Shown here: positions 35,060 to 39,136 of the stretch, in pieces
How the letters are laid out: every line of letters begins with the position of its first letter
Position numbering within the stretch: the stretch's first letter is position 1
Assembly (NCBI GenBank): GCA_002747015.1
Contig: NVXI01000011.1
Coordinates: 24,081-63,216 of the forward strand
Reading direction: 5' to 3'
Length of the DNA: 39,136 bases
Source of the DNA: Zetaproteobacteria bacterium
GTDB taxonomy: Bacteria; Pseudomonadota; Alphaproteobacteria; Micavibrionales; Micavibrionaceae
Notes under the pieces: model-generated
Databases searched by the model: none
What the model was told of the DNA's origin: nothing
Seen by the model: the letters and a program-made list of their open reading frames with translations, nothing else
Made by a program: the position numbers and the translations under genes

Positions 35060-35908
35060 ATGATTGACCAAGAAAAAATCAACTATGACAGGATTGCGCA
35101 AGCCATTGCATATATAAAAGAGAACTTCAAAGACCAACCGTCATTGGATGATGTAGCCGCCGCCGTTAATCTAAGTCCCTTTCATTTTCAACGGCTGTTC
35201 TCTGATTGGGCAGGGGTTAGCCCAAAAAAGTTTATGCAATATATCAGCATCGAATACGCCAAAGGCTTACTTAAAGACGGGCAATCAACATTACTCGACA
35301 CCGCCTATGAAACTGGACTTTCAGGCTCTGGCAGACTACACGACCTTTTCATAAATATCGAAGGAATGACACCAGGCGAGTTTAAAAACGGTGGGGCTAA
35401 CCTTGAAATAAATTACTGCTTTGCAGCAAGCCCATTCGGTAAATTAATTATAGCCTCTACCACCAAAGGTGTCTGCCACATTGCCTTTGAGGAAAAAGAT
35501 ACACAAGCACTAACAATTTTAAAACAACGCTTCCCCAACGCCGTTTATCACCAAATGGTTGATAAATTCCAACAAGACGCACTCTTTATCTTTCAAAAAG
35601 ACTGGAGCCAACTCGATAAAATAAAACTACATCTGAAAGGCACGGCCTTTCAATTAAAAGTCTGGGAAAGCCTGCTTAAAATCCCTATGGGTGGTTTAAC
35701 AACGTACGGTAATATTGCCCAGAACATAGGAAGCCCCAAGGCCTCCCGCGCGGTTGGTACGGCCATCGGCAGCAACCCTATCGCCTTCCTTATTCCCTGC
35801 CATCGCGTCATACAAGCCAACGGAAATATTGGTGGTTATATGTGGGGGGCAACCCGAAAATCCACCATTATTGGCTGGGAAGCGGCCCTTAAGATCAGAT
35901 CAAAATAG
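35060..35908 (+). CDS. AraC-type regulator fused to O6-alkylguanine-DNA alkyltransferase (Ada-like, no N-Ada domain)
   Basis: 282 residues. Residues ~10-108 are an AraC helix-turn-helix (AIAYIKENFKDQPSLDDVAAAVNLSPFHFQRLFSDWAGVSPKKF, then DTAYETGLSGSGRLHDLF). Residues ~118-280 are the methylguanine methyltransferase. The acceptor is Cys247 in LIPCHRV, the arginine finger is R230 in SRAVGTA, and the loop is GGLTTYGNIAQ. The N-terminal Zn/Cys domain of E. coli Ada, which repairs methyl-phosphotriesters and switches Ada on, is absent. It therefore repairs O6-methylguanine and may regulate by another signal. It is divergent from tetR with a 198-base gap containing that operator on the tetR side. 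Confidence 0.92.
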   Translation: MIDQEKINYDRIAQAIAYIKENFKDQPSLDDVAAAVNLSPFHFQRLFSDWAGVSPKKFMQYISIEYAKGLLKDGQSTLLDTAYETGLSGSGRLHDLFINIEGMTPGEFKNGGANLEINYCFAASPFGKLIIASTTKGVCHIAFEEKDTQALTILKQRFPNAVYHQMVDKFQQDALFIFQKDWSQLDKIKLHLKGTAFQLKVWESLLKIPMGGLTTYGNIAQNIGSPKASRAVGTAIGSNPIAFLIPCHRVIQANGNIGGYMWGATRKSTIIGWEAALKIRSK

Positions 35909-36029
35909 CTTTATAGCGTATATTGTACTGTAAAATCGCACACAACTTCATGAATGATCCGCGTGGATTGGGTGTAGAGACTGGTGACCCGAATGATTTT
36001 GGCGCAGACATGCTAAATTAAAACTGAGG

Positions 36030-37988
36030 TTAGCCCTTCTTCTTTTTACCCTTAAAAATCTTCTTTTTCTTCACCCCTAGCGGCGCACCATCTTTTTTAA
36101 TACGTGGGCCTTTGGGTCTATCACTTCTGTGGCTGTCACTTTTCGGTTTATCACTCGGCTTGCCTATATACTTCTTTTTATGATCTTCATTTTCGGGCTT
36201 GTCACTCTTAGGCTTACCCTCCCAAGGCGCATCATTTGATTTGGATTTATATTTCTTTTTAAAACCATCATTAGGCTTATCATCATAGGATCTCTTGTCA
36301 CCATAAGGTTTTTTCTTACCGTAAGGTTTCTTCTTGTCGCCATGCCTGTTTGGTCTATTGCTGCGATCAATCCGGCCTTTGGGTGCTTCTGGAACATAAT
36401 CAAGGCGCGTAACCGTAATGTTTTTCTCCAGCGTACCGCCCTCACCAACCAGCTCGAAAAATTTATCAGCGCACTCAGCAGTAAGCTCGGCATGGGTTTC
36501 AGTTGGATGGATGCGGATGGCACCGATTTGATTGTTCGCCATATTCCCTGCACCACACAGCATCGGCACAATCCAACGCGGCTCGGCTTTGTTGTCACGC
36601 CCAACGGACAGTGAAATCCAAACGCTATTGGTAAAGCCTTTGCGTCGATCTTTCTTGCTCTTTTTCTCAGGAGGGGTGAAATCGAGCAGCTCTTCCGGTG
36701 CAGGTTTTTGTTTGTTATGCAGACGTAATAAAGCAGCAGCAACTTGTTCCGCTCCGTACGCGCTTAAAAGTTTGGCAGCAGCTTCTTTTTCGTCCTCTTT
36801 GATCGGCTCAACTAACGCAGGGTCGGCAAGAAAACGCTCGTGATCGCGCTTGATAATATCTTCAATCGAAGGCGGCTTAATCCATTTTGCATTAATTTTT
36901 GCACTACTCAGCATGCGCTCGGCACGTGAACGCCAATTATGCGGCACGACAAGCGCGCTTATACCTTTAGACCCTGCACGGCCTGTACGGCCACTACGGT
37001 GAAGCAGAATATCTTTGTTCTTGGGTAAGTCGGCATGAATGACAAGGGCCAAGCCCGGCAGATCAATTCCGCGTGCAGCAACATCGGTGGCAACACATAC
37101 ACTTGCGCGGCCATCACGTAAGGATTGGAGCGCGTTACTGCGTTCTGCTTGGCTCAACTCGCCAGAGATCGCCACAACCGAGAACCCGCGATTATTTAAA
37201 CGGCTCTTCATCAAATTCACAGCCGCCCGCGTACCGCAAAAGATAATTGCGTTTTGGGCTTCGTGATAGCGCAGGAGGTTGATAATCGCATTCTCGCGGT
37301 CATTGGGGGCGATTGCCATTGCTTGATATTCAATATCAAGATGCTGTTTTGCTTCTCCTTTAGTGGTCAAGCGCAGGGCGTTATTTTGATAGCGCTTGGC
37401 CATACCCATAATTGATTTTGGTACGGTGGCGGAGAACATGAGCGTGCGGCGCGTCTTAGGCGTTGTCTCTAGAATATATTCCAGCTCCTCACGGAACCCC
37501 ATATCCAGCATTTCATCGGCTTCATCCAACACGACAGTGCGTAAGCCGCTAGTGTCGAAATAGCCACGCTCGATATGATCACGCAGGCGCCCGGGCGTCC
37601 CGACAACAATATGCGCACCTTTTTCCAAGGCGCGACGTTCAGTGCGAATGTCCATCCCGCCGACACATGAGGTTACAGATGCGCCGCTCTCCTGATAGAG
37701 CCATTCAAGCTCACGTTTGACCTGCAAAGCCAATTCACGTGTGGGGGCAATAACAAGAGCGAGAGGTTGGGAATTGCGCTCGAAACGTTCTGCCTCACCC
37801 AGCAATGTTGATGCGCATGCCAAACCGAAAGCCACAGTCTTTCCAGAACCCGTCTGCGCAGACACAAGCAAGTCTTGCTCCCCTAGTGCGGGGTCTAAAA
37901 CCGCTTCTTGCACGGGGGTAAGCTTTTCGTAGCCACGTTTAGCAAGGGCTTTGCTAAGTGCTGGGTGTATGCGTTCAAATGCGGTCAT
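36030..37988 (-). CDS. deaD: DEAD-box RNA helicase (DeaD/CsdA-DbpA type) with basic C-terminal tail
   Basis: 652 residues. The helicase motifs are all present: Q-motif region (GYEKLTPVQEAVL), I AQTGSGKT (44-51), Ia PTRELA, GTPGRL, II DEAD, III SAT, ARGIDLP and VI HRSGRTGRAG. A DbpA-type RNA-binding domain follows (VWISLSVGRDNKAEPRWIVPMLCGAG...IGAIRIHPTETHAELTAECADKFFEL). The last ~115 residues are a Lys/Gly/Asp-rich disordered tail with repeats of KKPYG/DKPND type. It probably unwinds rRNA structure in ribosome assembly and cold adaptation. Single gene with its own start at 37988; convergent with the Ada-like gene across 121 bases. The exact subtype (deaD or dbpA) is not certain. Confidence 0.92.
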   Translation of the reverse strand: MTAFERIHPALSKALAKRGYEKLTPVQEAVLDPALGEQDLLVSAQTGSGKTVAFGLACASTLLGEAERFERNSQPLALVIAPTRELALQVKRELEWLYQESGASVTSCVGGMDIRTERRALEKGAHIVVGTPGRLRDHIERGYFDTSGLRTVVLDEADEMLDMGFREELEYILETTPKTRRTLMFSATVPKSIMGMAKRYQNNALRLTTKGEAKQHLDIEYQAMAIAPNDRENAIINLLRYHEAQNAIIFCGTRAAVNLMKSRLNNRGFSVVAISGELSQAERSNALQSLRDGRASVCVATDVAARGIDLPGLALVIHADLPKNKDILLHRSGRTGRAGSKGISALVVPHNWRSRAERMLSSAKINAKWIKPPSIEDIIKRDHERFLADPALVEPIKEDEKEAAAKLLSAYGAEQVAAALLRLHNKQKPAPEELLDFTPPEKKSKKDRRKGFTNSVWISLSVGRDNKAEPRWIVPMLCGAGNMANNQIGAIRIHPTETHAELTAECADKFFELVGEGGTLEKNITVTRLDYVPEAPKGRIDRSNRPNRHGDKKKPYGKKKPYGDKRSYDDKPNDGFKKKYKSKSNDAPWEGKPKSDKPENEDHKKKYIGKPSDKPKSDSHRSDRPKGPRIKKDGAPLGVKKKKIFKGKKKKG

Positions 37989-38027
37989 GTGCTGTTCTTT
38001 CGAAAGGACTATTAATCGTTATGTTAT

Positions 38028-38150
38028 ATGCGGTGTATAGTGTTTGAGAGCATTACACAACAAGCATATGAGAACGGGCTTACTCAAGATGAGGGTGCGG
38101 AGAAATATTATGGATGGTTTCAAAAGTGTAAAAACAAGAATGGGGATTGA
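38028..38150 (+). CDS. Possible 40-aa small ORF or gene remnant
   Basis: ATG at 38028 opens a 40-codon frame (start MRCIVFESITQQAYENG, stop TGA at 38148). The composition is protein-like (charged, with KYYGWFQKC), but there is no ribosome site and no family is recognised. It could be the tail of a decayed gene. Weakly supported. Confidence 0.2.
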   Translation: MRCIVFESITQQAYENGLTQDEGAEKYYGWFQKCKNKNGD

Positions 38151-38171
38151 AAAAGGTTAATTGTATAGAAC

Positions 38172-38309
38172 TCAAACCCCAGAACGACTACGACTTATTT
38201 CTGGCTGTATGGTCTTCTCTTGAAACATACGGTTTATATCAAGGCATCGACAATCCTCTATAACTGATTTCTTACCCCAGCGATACCACTGTCCAAACCA
38301 TACCCGCAC
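38172..38309 (-). pseudogene. Truncated remnant of a conserved hypothetical family (WGKK..EDC..LDINR motif)
   Basis: The minus-strand frame from GTG 38309 to TGA 38172 gives 45 residues including WYRWGKKSV and IEDCRCLDINRM. This matches my memory of a widespread family of short uncharacterised proteins that begin with 'WGKKtTVEDCLsLDvNR' and continue for 100 or more residues into a zinc-ribbon-like part. Here the frame stops right after SRSRSGV, so the rest is missing. The frame is open seven codons further upstream without an ATG. It is likely a decayed insertion or mobile-associated gene. Identification from memory only. Confidence 0.4.
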
Positions 38310-38482
38310 ATTTTCTTTAAAGCTGCCGTGTTTCTATGAGATTATCTATAGGGGCTATTCAATATTTCTATAAATGAATTGGGTATAAAGTTTGTTGTAC
38401 AGCTATGAACAGGTGTATATTTATCAATGGTATCAATTAATCAGTGATTTGGATTTCTAAGAAATAAAGGAATATAGACAAT

Positions 38483-38875
38483 ATGCGTGAGTTATCTTCA
38501 ATTATGGATGAGTTTAGCGCGTGCTATGATAAGACTGAACAATTGTCTAAAGTTAATAGCAGTCCTTCAACAACGCTTGATAATGGCTTGGTTCTGGAAC
38601 TAGGCAGTAAAGATTTACTGGTCACTCTATTCAAACAAGTGAAAGGTAAAGTCGAACATCTATACAGCCTAGCCGATGAGGCACTTCTAGGTCTTGACGA
38701 AGAAAAGGCAAGTGATGATGCAAATGCCATGTTACATAGTTTAATGGAAGCCGATGAAATTCTAGAGAGAAAAAGTGAGACCGTTAATAAGCCCATATGG
38801 GCGGGTGACGTTGAAAATCATTATCAGAACATTCGAAATGATTTAAATATAATATCTCAAAATCACCCGATATGA
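38483..38875 (+). CDS. Hypothetical acidic helical protein (130 aa)
   Basis: No family recognised. ATG 38483 has AAGGA (38467-38471) about 11 bases upstream. The protein is acidic, soluble and probably all-helical (MDEFSACYDKTEQL, LLVTLFKQVKGKVEHLYSLADEAL, ANAMLHSLMEADEIL). There is no signal peptide or membrane span. It stands alone next to remnants and a tRNA-end fragment, so it may be accessory DNA. Confidence 0.5.
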   Translation: MRELSSIMDEFSACYDKTEQLSKVNSSPSTTLDNGLVLELGSKDLLVTLFKQVKGKVEHLYSLADEALLGLDEEKASDDANAMLHSLMEADEILERKSETVNKPIWAGDVENHYQNIRNDLNIISQNHPI

Positions 38876-38949
38876 TTAAGCGTTGTTGTTTGGAAGTGTG
38901 CCATGGGCTTTTTCTGATTTCCAAGATCCACCGTAAATAGAGATTTAAT

Positions 38950-38970
38950 TGGTTGCGGGGGTAGGATTTG
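38950..38970 (-). repeat. tRNA 3'-end-like fragment (possible attachment-site remnant)
   Basis: On the minus strand these 21 bases read as the T-loop end, the 3' T-stem strand CCTAC, the acceptor strand CCCCGCA and ACCA. This is the form of a tRNA 3' terminus, close to initiator-Met tRNA ends. The upstream part does not continue as a tRNA: the expected GTAGG T-stem partner is absent, with GGGGC in its place. Fragments like this are left at attachment sites when elements integrate into tRNA genes. No second copy was found in the window. Confidence 0.4.
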
Positions 38971-39053
38971 TGCCCCGATAACTCTACTTGCGGGTAAACC
39001 CTTATTCCGAGCCATTTTCGAGACCCAAGCATTCTTCTTGTTCCCCGTCAGGT

Positions 39054-39084
39054 CTTATGAGACCATTTAAAGGTCTTGCATAAG
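39054..39084. repeat. Bulged hairpin
   Basis: CTTATGAGACC (39054-39064) pairs with GGTCT (39072-39076) and CATAAG (39079-39084) across a 2-nt TG bulge, with a 7-nt loop, giving 11 paired bases. It lies 7 bases before the next inverted repeat, suggesting one structured intergenic element. Confidence 0.4.
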
Positions 39085-39091
39085 GGAGTGT

Positions 39092-39136
39092 TTTGGTTTT
39101 CATCGTAATGACGAAGGAATGAAGATGAAAACCAAA
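39092..39136. repeat. Perfect 13-bp inverted repeat running to the window edge
   Basis: TTTGGTTTTCATC (39092-39104) and GATGAAAACCAAA (39124-39136) are exact reverse complements with a 19-nt loop that contains GTAATGACGAAGGAATGAA. The stem may be longer, as base 39091 is T and the partner lies outside. The form resembles dispersed intergenic palindromic repeats or the end of a small mobile element. Confidence 0.5.

Larger units (their letters stand above)
37989..38482. other. 494-base gene-poor interval upstream of the helicase
   Basis: No full-length gene is evident. It contains the helicase's upstream region, one 40-codon plus-strand open frame (38028-38150) and a protein-like minus-strand fragment (38172-38309). 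The last ~170 bases before the hypothetical gene at 38483 are AT-rich and likely hold its promoter. No clear consensus pair was found there. Confidence 0.5.

Noticed and set aside
38132..38260. Plus-strand protein-like frame ending in LETYGLYQGIDNPL
   Set aside because: It has no ATG or GTG start and is antisense to the minus-strand fragment that carries the recognisable WGKK/EDC/LDINR motif.
38950..39030. Complete tRNA gene on the minus strand
   Set aside because: Only the last 21 bases fit. The T-stem partner, anticodon arm and D-arm cannot be folded from the adjacent sequence.
38784..39032. Minus-strand frame of 82 codons
   Set aside because: Overlaps the 3' end of the better-supported plus-strand gene and runs through the tRNA-end fragment. 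No ribosome site or known family.

Overview
The window is a gene-dense, AT-leaning bacterial chromosome segment that reads most like an alphaproteobacterium. Glutathione-dependent formaldehyde genes (frmA, fghA), an assimilatory cys cluster with an iron-sulfur APS reductase, and DUF2269, DUF4166 and MHYT-kinase genes all fit. This assignment is an inference from gene content, because no rRNA or complete tRNA is present.

Layout. 1-1308 (minus): the 5' end of fghA and all of frmA, a formaldehyde detoxification pair. 1424-3593 (minus): a tightly overlapping three-gene operon of unknown function (DUF2269 membrane protein, DUF4166 protein, saccharopine-dehydrogenase-like oxidoreductase). 3691-4866: an alpha/beta hydrolase. 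4910-12422 (minus): a complete sulfate-assimilation operon read cysG-cysH-cysJ-cysI-cysD-cysN. It diverges from an Rrf2-family regulator and cysK (12485-13911, plus). The short divergent region carries two tandem palindromic sites that are candidate operators, and promoters that predict leaderless or nearly leaderless mRNAs on both sides. No APS kinase is present and CysH has the iron-sulfur cysteines, so the route is APS to sulfite to sulfide to cysteine. CysJ lacks its usual connecting domain.

14050-20549 is a two-component cluster. A sigma-54-dependent NtrC-type activator (minus) faces an operon of two paralogous response regulators with an unrecognised N-terminal domain and a giant MHYT hybrid kinase with REC and HPt domains. 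A good sigma-54 (-24/-12) promoter lies just before that operon, so the activator probably drives it. 20633-22162 is a membrane-anchored glutamate-synthase-like flavoprotein. 22184-25953 is an accessory patch: a putative zinc metallopeptidase, a CHAP/NlpC-like cysteine hydrolase, and an overlapping pair of small unknown genes, one of which resembles polymorphic RNase toxins. 26075-28469 holds phhB, selO and a hypothetical gene.

28593-34861 (minus) is a tetR-MFP-RND-OMF multidrug efflux operon with a perfect 14+14 bp palindromic operator overlapping its promoter. 35060-37988 holds an Ada-like AraC/methyltransferase and a DEAD-box RNA helicase with a basic tail. The last kilobase is gene-poor. 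It has a probable gene remnant, one hypothetical CDS, a 21-nt piece identical in form to a tRNA 3' end (a possible integration scar) and strong hairpins that run to the window edge.
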